A stretch of DNA of 26,778 nt from an uncultured Victivallales bacterium (GCA_903834675.1 CAILKC010000553.1:1-26778); one strand, 5' to 3'. Shown: positions 10,001 to 17,653, counted from the first letter of the stretch. Program-made: numbers and translations. Notes: a model not told the origin generated them from the sequence alone.

Positions 10001-12443
10001 AGGACGGGGTCACGTACTCTTTCGAGGCCACGATATTGCGCCGTAGCGACAGGCCAGGCTGATTGGCCACTGCGGCCTCTTCCTGCGCACCCGCCCCGCA
10101 GAGCAGAAGCCCGATGTCAGCGGCCTGTTTTTCGATGATGTCCACCTTCAAATTGGCCAGGGTATCGTCGGGAGTCCCCTCGCGTGCCAGGCTTTCCTGG
10201 GCGGTGCCGAGGGCGAGGTTGTAGATGCCCGACAGCCCCGCGATCTCGCCGCTGTGAATCAGGAAAGGCGTCCCCCACAGCACGCGGGTCTGCGGCAGAT
10301 TCTGGTTCGCCGAAGCCGCCAGGAAGCGCGTGCCGGTGCCGTCCGGACCACAGTAGGCCTCGTGCGCCTTGAGGAAGGTCGACTGGATCTTGCCGTAGAG
10401 GCCCCAATGGTCTTCGCTGGAGCGCAGGGAGGATTCACCGCCGATGATGAGGCCCCAGGTTGCGGTCGTGTCACCAAGCATCAGCGAGGCATGCAGGCCA
10501 ATCCAGGCGTTGCCGATGAGCAGGAGCATGGCCTCATCAGACTCCAGGGTGGCCAGCTCCTCCTTCATTTCCTGTTGCCGGAGACGGATGTCCGAACGGA
10601 AGGACTCGAGGACGATGGCGAGTTTACCGCTGACCAGGGGACTGAGGTCAGGTTTTTCCTTGCCGCCAAACTGACGCTTCAAGCGCCCCAGAATGCGTTG
10701 CAGGTCGTTCCAGGCATCCTTCTCTGGCTCAATCTCAGTGTCCACGGTCTTGCGCATGTCATCAAGGCGAGCCTGAACCTCCGGCGGCGGCGTCTCGCCG
10801 CGCTCCCGGTACTGTTTACGCATGAGATTGGCTTCGTCACGTATCTTGTAGGATCTATCCTTGAGCATGTAGGCATGCCCCTTGGACTTGTCACCCAACC
10901 GGTCGAGCAGTTCCCGCCGAACCTTGCTGATGTCCTCGAGTTCGGTCTCGTAATCGGCTTCGAGGGCGTCGCGGACCGTACGAAATGCTTCCTTCTCAAC
11001 GCGCTTCACGGGGGGCGCCCCGGCCTGGCCAAGAACCACGGGCTTGATGACCTCGGCGCCCTGATCGAAAACGGTCTTGACCTGCAGGCAACGCGCTGCC
11101 AATTCGAGGCGGAAAGCGGCCAGAGCGGCGGTGGTGTCGCTGCGGGCCTCCACCTCGGCCTGTTGCCGGAGTTCAACCGCCAGTAGCTGCAGGGCGGCGC
11201 TGCCATCGCCGGCCTTGGCGGCCAGGGCTTTGGTCACCGTCTCCCGTACCTTGGGCACATTTTCGACGGTGCCTTTCCTCTCGAGGGAGGTGAAGGGGCC
11301 AGCCGAGAAGAAAGCGTCTTCGCCGCGGTGCTTATCGATGAACTTGACCACGCTGAGTCGGGAGCGGACGTCGGACTCGGCGGCCAGTGGTTCGGGGCTG
11401 TTGGCCAGGCTCATCAGCTTACCGAGGAAGACGTTCTCGTCCTCCCAGGACTGGCGCCGGGTCTTGACGGTATGGTCCGTCTTCTCGGTTTCCAGAGCGC
11501 GGTAGAACGCACTGACGCCGGCGTGACCGCGGGCCTGGTTGTCGAAGAAGGCGAGCAGGATATGCCGTCGCGGCCGGTGCAGCTTGATGGTTTCCGCTAG
11601 CTGCAGCAGGGCCGCGCAGTTGGCGGCGCCGCGCGCCCCGGGTGTCAGGTTAGGCACCTCGCCGAAGGTGTCGAGGTTGGCCGCCAGAATAATCAACTCC
11701 TCCTTCTCCTGGTCAAAGATCGGATCGGTGCCGCGGAAGTAGGCAAAGAGGTTGCGGCCGGTGGCGCCCTGCCAGACGACTTCGCTGTGAATGACCGCGT
11801 CCTTGCCGTCGGGAAGGTCCGCCGCCGGGCCGTTGTAGTAGAAACGGGGCAGGTTCGTGCTGCACTCGACATAGTGCGCGTGCCGACTCTCCGCCAAGCC
11901 GCTATGGGCGAAGATGACGGCCTGGGCGCCGAGGCGGAAGGCTCGCAGCCAACTGTCCCCGGTGTTGTAGTCCATGACCGCGATGGCGCCGCGCACGGAC
12001 ATGCGGGCAAAATCGTCGGCGGTGGCCATGCCGACATGAACAATCCGGCCGCTGACGCCGTCACTCGGCGTCACCGGCGGAATGATACCATTCGGGCGCA
12101 CGGGTTGCAGAGGCAGGGGCGTGGGGCTGCCTGCCACCAGCACGTCGCAACGCTGCACGACCGTCTGGGTGACGGGGAAGGGCTGTTCGATGACCTGGTC
12201 GGGCCCGATCTCCTTCAGCCGCCCGATGATATAATCCGCGGCGCGCGCCGCCTCCGGCGTGCCGCTGAGGCGATGCGGCGTCGCGGTCAGGGCCTCACAG
12301 TCGGGGCGAAAGGCAGCCGCAGCGGGACGCAGGCCGAGGGTAACGGCCAGGATCCACCCGCCCAGCACGATAGGCCAGCGGACAAGGCATCTCAGGCTCA
12401 TGAGCGATGGCGCTTTCCGGTTGTCAGTCAGGTCTCTCATCAT
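7059..12443 (-). CDS. Giant fusion: degenerate M28-type peptidase ectodomain with PA insert + FtsX/MacB-type ABC permease
   Basis: The protein has 1794 residues. A signal-like hydrophobic segment lies at about 24-44. An M28 peptidase N-terminal part (46-130, including HRLSGTPEAARAADYI) is interrupted by a PA-like domain (about 130-235). The M28 core resumes at about 248-318. The core aligns by eye with active M28 enzymes but lacks the metal and catalytic residues: AHxD is ANLD (255-258), the GADDNAS region is GARGAAN (269-275), and the EE pair after FFD is replaced (FFDNQARG, 299-306). A charged helical region (390-640) and a long ectodomain follow. Transmembrane segments lie at about 1103-1122, 1137-1152 and 1162-1184. 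A four-helix FtsX permease follows (about 1228-1252, 1508-1530, 1547-1575, 1597-1615) with a large extracytoplasmic loop, then a ~150-residue C-terminal domain. ATGATG overlaps the upstream ATPase stop by 4 nt, so that ATPase is its probable partner. Confidence 0.88.
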   Translation of the reverse strand: MMRDLTDNRKAPSLMSLRCLVRWPIVLGGWILAVTLGLRPAAAAFRPDCEALTATPHRLSGTPEAARAADYIIGRLKEIGPDQVIEQPFPVTQTVVQRCDVLVAGSPTPLPLQPVRPNGIIPPVTPSDGVSGRIVHVGMATADDFARMSVRGAIAVMDYNTGDSWLRAFRLGAQAVIFAHSGLAESRHAHYVECSTNLPRFYYNGPAADLPDGKDAVIHSEVVWQGATGRNLFAYFRGTDPIFDQEKEELIILAANLDTFGEVPNLTPGARGAANCAALLQLAETIKLHRPRRHILLAFFDNQARGHAGVSAFYRALETEKTDHTVKTRRQSWEDENVFLGKLMSLANSPEPLAAESDVRSRLSVVKFIDKHRGEDAFFSAGPFTSLERKGTVENVPKVRETVTKALAAKAGDGSAALQLLAVELRQQAEVEARSDTTAALAAFRLELAARCLQVKTVFDQGAEVIKPVVLGQAGAPPVKRVEKEAFRTVRDALEADYETELEDISKVRRELLDRLGDKSKGHAYMLKDRSYKIRDEANLMRKQYRERGETPPPEVQARLDDMRKTVDTEIEPEKDAWNDLQRILGRLKRQFGGKEKPDLSPLVSGKLAIVLESFRSDIRLRQQEMKEELATLESDEAMLLLIGNAWIGLHASLMLGDTTATWGLIIGGESSLRSSEDHWGLYGKIQSTFLKAHEAYCGPDGTGTRFLAASANQNLPQTRVLWGTPFLIHSGEIAGLSGIYNLALGTAQESLAREGTPDDTLANLKVDIIEKQAADIGLLLCGAGAQEEAAVANQPGLSLRRNIVASKEYVTPSFKDGMVRGPMVMGLLPGSSIPNTPMPSAAVQLQLRPNYSLAYAPSKPAGFDDFQILRTSRTGVYGIGPVKGGWGMWAVAGGFAAIFNPQGQVTQVSDIESFKTVRWRLNVFRCKEGKAALPPQLRTEKLPGEEVKVLGARANADLDRKKSYTQTADGMVAWYSEDRERGVKLFSLRQLVGLNSGAEVFDEKEEIKDPIGEGFAMTGIPPTIDVPARSSADLWRLNESRLAILRSKGIQDSSLAELHGRSEDILIESRAETSPLRRESLVTSSFWASQPVYRKVRSMLDDLVFAVLILLGLSVPFAFAVERVVVGAATVYRQICWFGFFFAVTFMILYLSHPAFAIANTPIIIFLGFAILVMSAMVIFIIMRKFEYELKALQGMTATVHAADVSSVSTFLAAMQMGISTMRRRPLRTALTAITIVLLTFTILCFASFGTQYGIVTLFSAPNPSYSGVFVHNVNWQPLSEDLRDIIKGRWAERLVVCRRLWISPRTQNDPGQLVSCGDASKPVTIKGVLGIDPIELGQRPDMKQFFGALDDTTVLITSAVASTLGVKPGDQVLMKGRRLTVGQLLDAVRVSAAKDMDTSSILPADFTEASSTQQTTQNDEEVEMMTQRNWASLPVDQVVVVSAETAKSLGASLYGLMVYTRDTTEAVEVAEDLARMLPFPIPATRDNGVYRHLLGTVLQASGAKDLFFPIVLGGLVIFGTMLGSVADRQKEIYTFSALGLAPRHVATLFFAESMVYSLIGGLGGYLLAQGTLKILGILSEYGIVRVPEMNMSSTNTIVTILLVMATVLVSAIYPAVKASRSANPGLMRMWRPPPPQGDILDLVFPFTVSAYDITGVVSFLREHFGNHTDTGLGRFMTSNVQLAKEPSGLLGLDATLALAPFDLGVSQTFALRSSPSEIPGIDEVRVVLHRLSGQPKDWRRLNKVFLDDLRQQFLIWRSIPHETMELYRERTLTALGQGDVVTAAQTPQRKDA

Positions 12444-13252
12444 TCCGTCTCGCCGCCGATGCTGCCGACCTCAATATGCACCTCGTCGCGCCGAGCGATG
12501 CGTTCGATCTGGCCGTCGCGAATCCACATTAGCCGATCGCAGATGTTCAGCATGCGGTGGTCATGGGTGGCGCAGATGATGGTCACATTCTGATCCTGGT
12601 TCAGACGCTGGAGAATATCCAGGATTTCCTGGCCAGTGCGCAAGTCCAGGTTGGCGGTCGGTTCGTCGCAGAGCAGAACACTCGGGCGGTTAGCGAGGCT
12701 GCGGGCGATGGCGACGCGCTGCTGCTGACCACCGCTCATCTCGATAGGGCGGTGGTGCCAGCGGTCTTTCAGCCCGACGATGTCCAGCAAACCCATACCA
12801 CGCTCGCGCGCCTCATCGGGCATGACCCCGCCGAAGGCCATGGGCGTGGTCACGTTCTCGAGGGCGGTCATATACTTGATCAGGTTGTAGCTCTGAAAGA
12901 TGTAGCCAATCTTGTGGCAGCGGAGGTAGGCCAGTTCCTCGGCCGTAAGCTGGGCCACATCGACCTCGTCGATGAAAACGCGGCCGGTGGTGGGGCTATC
13001 GAGAGCGCCGATCATATTGAAGAAGGTGCTCTTGCCCGAGCCCGAGGGACCCATGACGGAGATGAATTCGCCGGTGAGGATTTCCACATCGACGCCGCGC
13101 AGGGCCTCGGTGACGACGTCCTTCATCAAATAGCTCTTCTTGAGCCCGACGGTGCGGATGATGACACGGCCGCTGGGCTCGCCGCCGTCAACGATGGCGG
13201 CCGCCGCGGTGGGGCCGGAGATCTGGCTCTGCGTGTCTGTTTTGGCGTCCAT
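12440..13252 (-). CDS. ABC transporter ATPase, LolD/MacB type (first copy in operon)
   Basis: This 270-aa ATP-binding subunit has Walker [10 protein letters not shown] at 68-76, Q-loop at FQSYNL (Gln120), signature MSGGQQQR at 172-179, Walker B VLLCDEP at 192-198 and switch His230 in THDHRM. Compared with LolD (about 230 aa) it has an extra ~30-residue, low-complexity N-terminal tail (poly-Ala, Gly/Pro) and a C-terminal tail shared with the ATPase at 4268-4993. The start is ATG at 13252 with GGAAG upstream, 27 nt after the permease stop. Its own stop overlaps the next start as ATGA. It sits between two permease genes, so it may energise a heterodimer of the two or either alone. Confidence 0.93.
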   Translation of the reverse strand: MDAKTDTQSQISGPTAAAAIVDGGEPSGRVIIRTVGLKKSYLMKDVVTEALRGVDVEILTGEFISVMGPSGSGKSTFFNMIGALDSPTTGRVFIDEVDVAQLTAEELAYLRCHKIGYIFQSYNLIKYMTALENVTTPMAFGGVMPDEARERGMGLLDIVGLKDRWHHRPIEMSGGQQQRVAIARSLANRPSVLLCDEPTANLDLRTGQEILDILQRLNQDQNVTIICATHDHRMLNICDRLMWIRDGQIERIARRDEVHIEVGSIGGETE

Positions 13253-13279
13253 GGTCTTCCGCTCGTCCGTCCAGACCGA

Positions 13280-14755
13280 TCACTCGATGCGCATGGCTTC
13301 CATCGGCGCCAGCCGGGCCGCCTGGTAAGAAGGCAGCACCGCGGCTACGGCCGCCAATACCATACCCATAATGACGCTGGCGGCCATGCCGACGAGGAGT
13401 TCCCCGGCGGGCAGCGCGCCGACAAAGTTGATGCCGAAGGAGGCCAGCATGCGCCCCACGGCGATGAGTGTCCCGAGAATGGCGCCGATACAGCCGCCGA
13501 CGATGCCCAAGAAGGAGCTTTCCATCACAAACATCAACATGATGAAGCCGTCCAGGGCGCCGAGACACTTGAGCGTAGCGATTTCCGTGAAGCGTTCGGT
13601 GACGGTCATAAGCATGGCGTTGCAGATGCCGATGCCACAGACGAGCAAGGAGACAAACAGCAACCACGCCAAACGTTCGCCAAGACCCATGAAGCCCCGA
13701 CCGGCGTCCATGGTCAACCGCTCGGCCTGCAGCAAATCCGCGTTTTCCTTGCGGGCTTCCGCCAGGCTGACCAGGCGCTCCGGACTCAAGCCGGACGTCT
13801 CTACGCCGCTTTCCGTCAGGCGCGCCAGATAGCGGGCGGAAAAGCGGGCGCTGTCGAGGTACTTCCACAACATCAGCACGTTGACATCGGCGGGCATGAC
13901 GTTGCCCTGTTGCGCCAGCAACTGCCGACACTTTTCGTTATCCATGGTCTTCTCAAGGCGGATGACATCCAGCAATCGCTTAGCCTGTTCGGTGACGACG
14001 GGCGCCACGCTTTGGGCGTCGAAGATAAAGCCCGCCCTCCGAACCGTGTTGCCGAAGTCGCCATCCGCGTTGGCCAGGGCCTCCAGCACGGATTTCTGAC
14101 CCAGGCTGCCGCTGATCTGGGCAATGGCCCGACGCCGTCCGTCGAGCACGGCCTGGGCCTCGGCCAGAAGCTGTGGCGTCCGCTTCAGAAACTGCTCCAG
14201 GTCCTCAAACGAGGTGACAAAGCGCACAGACTTGATGTGTGACATCGCCAGACGGAAATCCTGCATGCCCTTCTCGGTGCGCAGGCGCTCGAAGATGCCA
14301 ATGCCGCGGGCGGTGTGGATGGCAGAGCGGCGCTTGGCATAGTCGAGGTCAGCAAAGAAGGTGGTATAGGCGCTGGCCTGGACCGCATCTCGGTGGAAGG
14401 CGGTCATGCGCTCAGCGGCGAGACCGCCCAGGCCCTGCATCTCGCGGAAGCGGTCCTCGCCCGGCTGGAGGGCGGCCAGGTCGGTGAGTACGGACTCGAT
14501 ACTGCCCGGATTGGTCAGGCGAGCGCTCCAACTGTAGACCAAGCGCATCTGGGTGATGCGCTCGCGGGTATTGCTGGCTACAGCCCGCTTGATCAGGCTC
14601 TCGCCGAGGATGTTCATCAGAAACGCCACGGCCACCGCGATGACGGCCACCGTCACCGAGGCGCGGAAGAGGCGGTAACGAATGCCATCCACCGTGATCC
14701 GCACCGTGCGCGCCATGCCCAACCATGGCTGTTCCGCAATCTGGATTTGTTTCAT
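13280..14755 (-). CDS. FtsX/MacB-type ABC transporter permease
   Basis: This 491-aa inner-membrane permease has the MacB/LolC-type layout. One transmembrane helix (about 33-51) is followed by a large, mostly helical extracytoplasmic domain (about 55-355) and three C-terminal helices (about 363-385, 405-432, 453-475). The FtsX signature is clear: GICNAMLMTVTERFTEIATL at 376-395, followed by KCLGA and ending in LPSYQAARLAPMEAMRIE, as in other family members. The periplasmic domain is richer in helix-forming, charged sequence than the usual MacB core domain. The start overlaps the PqqD-like stop as ATGA. It probably pairs with the ATPase encoded next; no periplasmic adaptor (HlyD/MacA-type) or TolC-like gene lies in the window. 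Confidence 0.9.
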   Translation of the reverse strand: MKQIQIAEQPWLGMARTVRITVDGIRYRLFRASVTVAVIAVAVAFLMNILGESLIKRAVASNTRERITQMRLVYSWSARLTNPGSIESVLTDLAALQPGEDRFREMQGLGGLAAERMTAFHRDAVQASAYTTFFADLDYAKRRSAIHTARGIGIFERLRTEKGMQDFRLAMSHIKSVRFVTSFEDLEQFLKRTPQLLAEAQAVLDGRRRAIAQISGSLGQKSVLEALANADGDFGNTVRRAGFIFDAQSVAPVVTEQAKRLLDVIRLEKTMDNEKCRQLLAQQGNVMPADVNVLMLWKYLDSARFSARYLARLTESGVETSGLSPERLVSLAEARKENADLLQAERLTMDAGRGFMGLGERLAWLLFVSLLVCGIGICNAMLMTVTERFTEIATLKCLGALDGFIMLMFVMESSFLGIVGGCIGAILGTLIAVGRMLASFGINFVGALPAGELLVGMAASVIMGMVLAAVAAVLPSYQAARLAPMEAMRIE

Positions 14756-15135
14756 GAGCGGTCCCGTATCACGATCGCCAACACCCCGCGCTGGATGAGC
14801 TTCTGCAGGTAACCGGTCACGGCTGCCCGCGCTTCATGGAAAGTCAGCCTGTGCTCGTCCTTGAAGCGATCCACGATCTCCTCCACCGTCAGCTTGCCGT
14901 CGCACCACTGCCAGACCTGGCGCCCCAACGCATCCAGCATGATCTCACGCTCCGCCGAGTAGGGCACTACCCACGACACCGGCGGAACCATCCAGGCCGG
15001 ACGCTTGCGCTTGACGTATAAAGTGACGCCAGTCGAGCCATTTTCCACCGCTCTGGCGGCAGTATTTCGGGTGGGCAGGGCGCGCAGCATGCCACCCCAG
15101 TCCGCCTCGCGGCTCAGGTCGACCGCGTCGCTCAC
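14752..15135 (-). CDS. PqqD-like protein (RiPP-recognition-element fold)
   Basis: This 127-aa protein carries a PqqD-type winged-helix core at about 66-125: LDALGRQVWQWCDGKLTVEEI, then VDRF, EARAAVTGYLQKLIQRGVL. PqqD domains bind leader peptides and deliver them to modifying enzymes such as radical SAM proteins; none is visible here. The ~65 N-terminal residues (with WMVPPVSWVVPYS) are extra relative to a minimal PqqD. The start was set at GTG 15135 rather than the longer ATG at 15162: GGAGG stands exactly 7 nt before the GTG, and the GTGA overlap with the upstream stop is typical of coupled translation. The next gene (permease) starts with another ATGA overlap. A role in substrate recognition for the ABC system is inferred from context only. 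Confidence 0.85.
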   Translation of the reverse strand: MSDAVDLSREADWGGMLRALPTRNTAARAVENGSTGVTLYVKRKRPAWMVPPVSWVVPYSAEREIMLDALGRQVWQWCDGKLTVEEIVDRFKDEHRLTFHEARAAVTGYLQKLIQRGVLAIVIRDRS

Positions 15136-16010
15136 AGCGTTACCTCCACGTCGGCGCAGCAACTCAGGACGCCCGGCGGCCGGGCTGGCCGGTGGCGGTC
15201 GGCGCCACGATAAGCTTCACGACAAACCAGGTAGAGCCGCCCGTCGCGGGGGCAGATCCAGGCCGCGGCAGCGTACTCGCGGCGTCCCAGAAGCAGGTCA
15301 GGAAGACGGGGGATCTTACGTTCGGCCCGGCTCACCGCCACCGTGTGGCCGTGGTTGTCCTGTTCGCGCCCGAAGGTGGTGCGGAATCCGCGCGGCGTGC
15401 TGCGCCGCAGCCAATCTGGCACCGGCTCATGCAGCCACTGGGGCAGGAGCCCGCGCCGGGCAAAACGTTCCCAGGTGCGCCGCCGCTCCGAACTGAAGCT
15501 GAACTGGGCGCAGGCTGGATCCGCGCTGCAGTGCTCCAAAAAACTGCCGGCGGGAGTGAGCAAGTCCATGCCGAAGGCGCGCCAGCGGACCTGCCCCGCA
15601 CGGGTTGGTTCCTCAGGCCGCACGGAGGCCAGGACCTGCGCCTCCGTGGGTTCGTGCCGGGTCTTAGGCCAGAGGAAGACCATTTCCACCAGGCAACTCA
15701 AGGGGGTAAAAAAGGCGCCGTAACGCGAGGTAGCACGCCGGTCCGGCAGGATGCCGTGGACCCCCTGCCAGCCGCCGCATTGGAGGCGCCGCGTGTCCTG
15801 GATGCCGTCCTCGTCCAGCCGCGAACGGTAATCGGTCAGCAGGCGCTCGAAATCGGGTGCATTAGGAACCACGCGCCAGTTGATCTCGAAGCGAAACTGG
15901 GTTCGGTCCGCGAAGGCGCAACGCCCCATCTGCGGGTTGCGGGTGAACTGCAGCAACTCCCACTCGTCGGGGAGCTCCACACGCAGTTGACGCCAGACCC
16001 AACTCTGCAC
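15132..16010 (-). CDS. Unknown 292-aa protein, first gene of the ABC/PqqD operon
   Basis: I do not recognise this family. It has no signal peptide or transmembrane segment, so it is likely cytoplasmic. It is rich in Trp, Arg and Cys (Cys at 31, 78, 106, 161, 167, 253, 263, 284, 285). It begins with a strand-rich segment (WRQLRVELPDEWELL, then FTRNP, CAFADR, FRFEINWR). A second, weaker version appears from Trp143 (WRAFGMDLL, then FSFSSERR), which suggests two related halves. The C-terminal part contains WICPRDGRLYLVC. The GTG at 16010 is preferred over ATG 16049 because AAGGAGG lies at 16015-16021 and the conserved-looking sequence begins here. It overlaps the PqqD-like gene by 4 nt, so a shared function with it is probable. 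Confidence 0.75.
   Translation of the reverse strand: MQSWVWRQLRVELPDEWELLQFTRNPQMGRCAFADRTQFRFEINWRVVPNAPDFERLLTDYRSRLDEDGIQDTRRLQCGGWQGVHGILPDRRATSRYGAFFTPLSCLVEMVFLWPKTRHEPTEAQVLASVRPEEPTRAGQVRWRAFGMDLLTPAGSFLEHCSADPACAQFSFSSERRRTWERFARRGLLPQWLHEPVPDWLRRSTPRGFRTTFGREQDNHGHTVAVSRAERKIPRLPDLLLGRREYAAAAWICPRDGRLYLVCREAYRGADRHRPARPPGVLSCCADVEVTL
15143..15147 (-). promoter_or_regulatory. Shine-Dalgarno deciding the PqqD-like start
   Basis: GGAGG is read on the minus strand, 7 nt before GTG 15135. It sits inside the end of the preceding gene and favours the GTGA-overlap start over the in-frame ATG at 15162, which has no comparable site. Confidence 0.75.
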
Positions 16011-16014
16011 GGGG

Positions 16015-16021
16015 CCTCCTT
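16015..16021 (-). promoter_or_regulatory. Shine-Dalgarno deciding the 292-aa start
   Basis: AAGGAGG is read on the minus strand, 4 nt before GTG 16010. The alternative ATG at 16049 would place this site inside the gene. Confidence 0.65.
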
Positions 16022-16076
16022 GCACCGGGGTGGTGGGCCAGAGAACCACGGGCGGTTACTGGCGCGACGAGGGGCC

Positions 16077-16104
16077 ACTTTAGCAACCCGCGACGGTTTT
16101 ACAA
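16077..16104 (-). promoter_or_regulatory. Candidate promoter of the ABC/PqqD operon
   Basis: On the minus strand TTGTAA (16104-16099) and TAAAGT (16082-16077) are spaced by 16 nt, each matching four of six consensus positions. It lies in the only sizeable gap (122 bp) between the MscS-FHA gene and the operon, so a separate start of transcription here is plausible. Confidence 0.3.
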
Positions 16105-16132
16105 CCACAGTGCGACGCGAGGTGGGTCGGTT

Positions 16133-17653
16133 TCATCCTCTGGTGCGAGAGGCCACCGACTCGCCGACCGTATCGGCCCCGGTCGGAGTGGCGGGCGGGG
16201 CAGCCCTGGGCGGCGCCGCCCACACGGTGTCAGGCCGCTCGGCGTTGCTGCGCCACAGGCACTCGTAAACGAAGGTGACCGGCCCGATGCCGATCTCGTC
16301 CCCCTGCCGCAACGTCGCCGTCAGCACGGCGGCGCCATTCAGTAGCGTTCCGTGTCGGCTGCCAAGGTCTCTGAGTCGGTGGCCGGTCGCCGCCCCCTCA
16401 ACGCGAGCGTGCTGGTTCGAGACGCTGGGGTCGGGGATACAGATGCCGCAATCCAGGCCGCGGCCGAGGGTCAGTTCCGCGGCTTCGAGGTCGACCATCG
16501 TACCGCGCAGGGGGCCGCGAGTCGCCACCAACCGCGCCCGCCGCAGCTTCGGCTCGTCAACCACCTGGCGCAGGTTGACATCGCGCTGCGGAAACGGGAT
16601 CGTGATGCCGTAGCGCTTGAAGGCGTACCAGATCTCCTTGTTCAGGTCGCTGCGGACCGCTGGAGCCGACTCGTAATTGTCGATGTAGACCCGCAACTCA
16701 TAGAGCAGCGCCGAGTCGAGGTAGTCGAGGAAGTGGACCGTCACCGCCGGGCTCGGCAAGACGCCGACAACCCGGGACGCCGCCTCTTCCAGAGCGGACG
16801 TCACCAGGCCGCAGGGCGTCTCGTAGCCGACGCCGATCGGCAGCTTCAGCAGATGAGCCGGCGTCGGCAGATCGTAATTCGTCACCTTCTCCCGCACGCT
16901 CACATTGTTGGGAATGATGACGCAGTCATTCTCCCGAGTCCGCACGGTCGTGGCCCGCCAGGCGACGTTCACAACCTCTCCCTCGACCTCGCTGATCTTT
17001 ACCCAGTCCCCCACTTTGAACGGGCGTTCGAGACTCATGACCACGCCTGCAAGCAGGTTGCTGAGCAGGTCCTGGACCGCTAGGCCGAGCACGATGGAGA
17101 CCGCGCCTGAAGTCAGGAAAACCGGAGTCAGATTCACCCCAGGAAAGGACCAGGTAAGCAAAACCAGCACCCCGAGAAAGGTGACCACCGCCAGCGCCAC
17201 GGCGCGAATCAGCGGCGGAACCCCACCGCGAGTGCGTTGGGCAGGTTCCGGCAGGGCCAGGCGCGCCACCGGGTAGAGAACAGACACGAAGACTAGGGAG
17301 AGGAAGAGGAACTTCAGTAGCGCCGTCGTCCCGGACAGGTGAGGCGCGGGGTGCAAAAGGCGCAACGCAGCCCAGCCGACGGCGCTCAGCAACATGAAAA
17401 TGGGGACCATCCACGCCACATTGCGCACCACCCCCAGACGGACAAGAAGCCGCAGCAGAACACCGCCAAGGACGAGAACCAGCGTGGCCGCCAGGATCAT
17501 CAGGCCGGGCTCGTAGCGGGCCCAGGACGGCGCTGCGGCTGGGACGTCCAGCGGGGCGATCGCCTCCTGGGCGCCAAGCGTAGGGCTGAACCACAGCGCA
17601 CAGCCGATCAGAAGGGCTGCCGCTGAGAGCGCCAGGCGAGGTCTGAAGAGCAT
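16133..17653 (-). CDS. MscS-family mechanosensitive channel fused to a C-terminal FHA domain
   Basis: This 506-aa inner-membrane protein starts at ATG 17653. The upstream GTG at 17689 only adds 12 residues before a clear signal peptide (about 1-28, cleaved near GAQEA). Further hydrophobic helices lie at about 50-73, 80-97, 110-132 and 148-170. The MscS pore helix and beta domain follow: LTSGAVSIVLGLAVQDLLSN (180-199), then ERPFKVGDWV and VIIPNN (246-251). The C-terminal FHA domain (about 376-465) has LTLGRG with Gly397-Arg398, SNQH at 412-415 and LNG ending at 440, which are the residues that bind phosphothreonine. A Pro/Ala tail ends the protein. MscS channels release solutes on membrane tension; an FHA domain suggests control by phosphoprotein binding. 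The Ser/Thr kinase gene lies 94 nt upstream. Confidence 0.9.
   Translation of the reverse strand: MLFRPRLALSAAALLIGCALWFSPTLGAQEAIAPLDVPAAAPSWARYEPGLMILAATLVLVLGGVLLRLLVRLGVVRNVAWMVPIFMLLSAVGWAALRLLHPAPHLSGTTALLKFLFLSLVFVSVLYPVARLALPEPAQRTRGGVPPLIRAVALAVVTFLGVLVLLTWSFPGVNLTPVFLTSGAVSIVLGLAVQDLLSNLLAGVVMSLERPFKVGDWVKISEVEGEVVNVAWRATTVRTRENDCVIIPNNVSVREKVTNYDLPTPAHLLKLPIGVGYETPCGLVTSALEEAASRVVGVLPSPAVTVHFLDYLDSALLYELRVYIDNYESAPAVRSDLNKEIWYAFKRYGITIPFPQRDVNLRQVVDEPKLRRARLVATRGPLRGTMVDLEAAELTLGRGLDCGICIPDPSVSNQHARVEGAATGHRLRDLGSRHGTLLNGAAVLTATLRQGDEIGIGPVTFVYECLWRSNAERPDTVWAAPPRAAPPATPTGADTVGESVASRTRG

Noticed and set aside
12557..14242. Long plus-strand open frame (561 codons) opposite the ATPase and permease
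   Set aside because: It is antisense to two genes with clear motifs; long opposite-strand frames are common in GC-rich DNA and its translation shows no domain.
14752..15162. ATG 15162 as start of the PqqD-like gene
   Set aside because: GTG 15135 has GGAGG at 7 nt and a GTGA overlap; the longer form has no good ribosome site.
15192..16268. 358-codon plus-strand frame opposite the 292-aa gene
   Set aside because: The minus-strand gene has strong ribosome sites and coupled overlaps; the plus frame has none.
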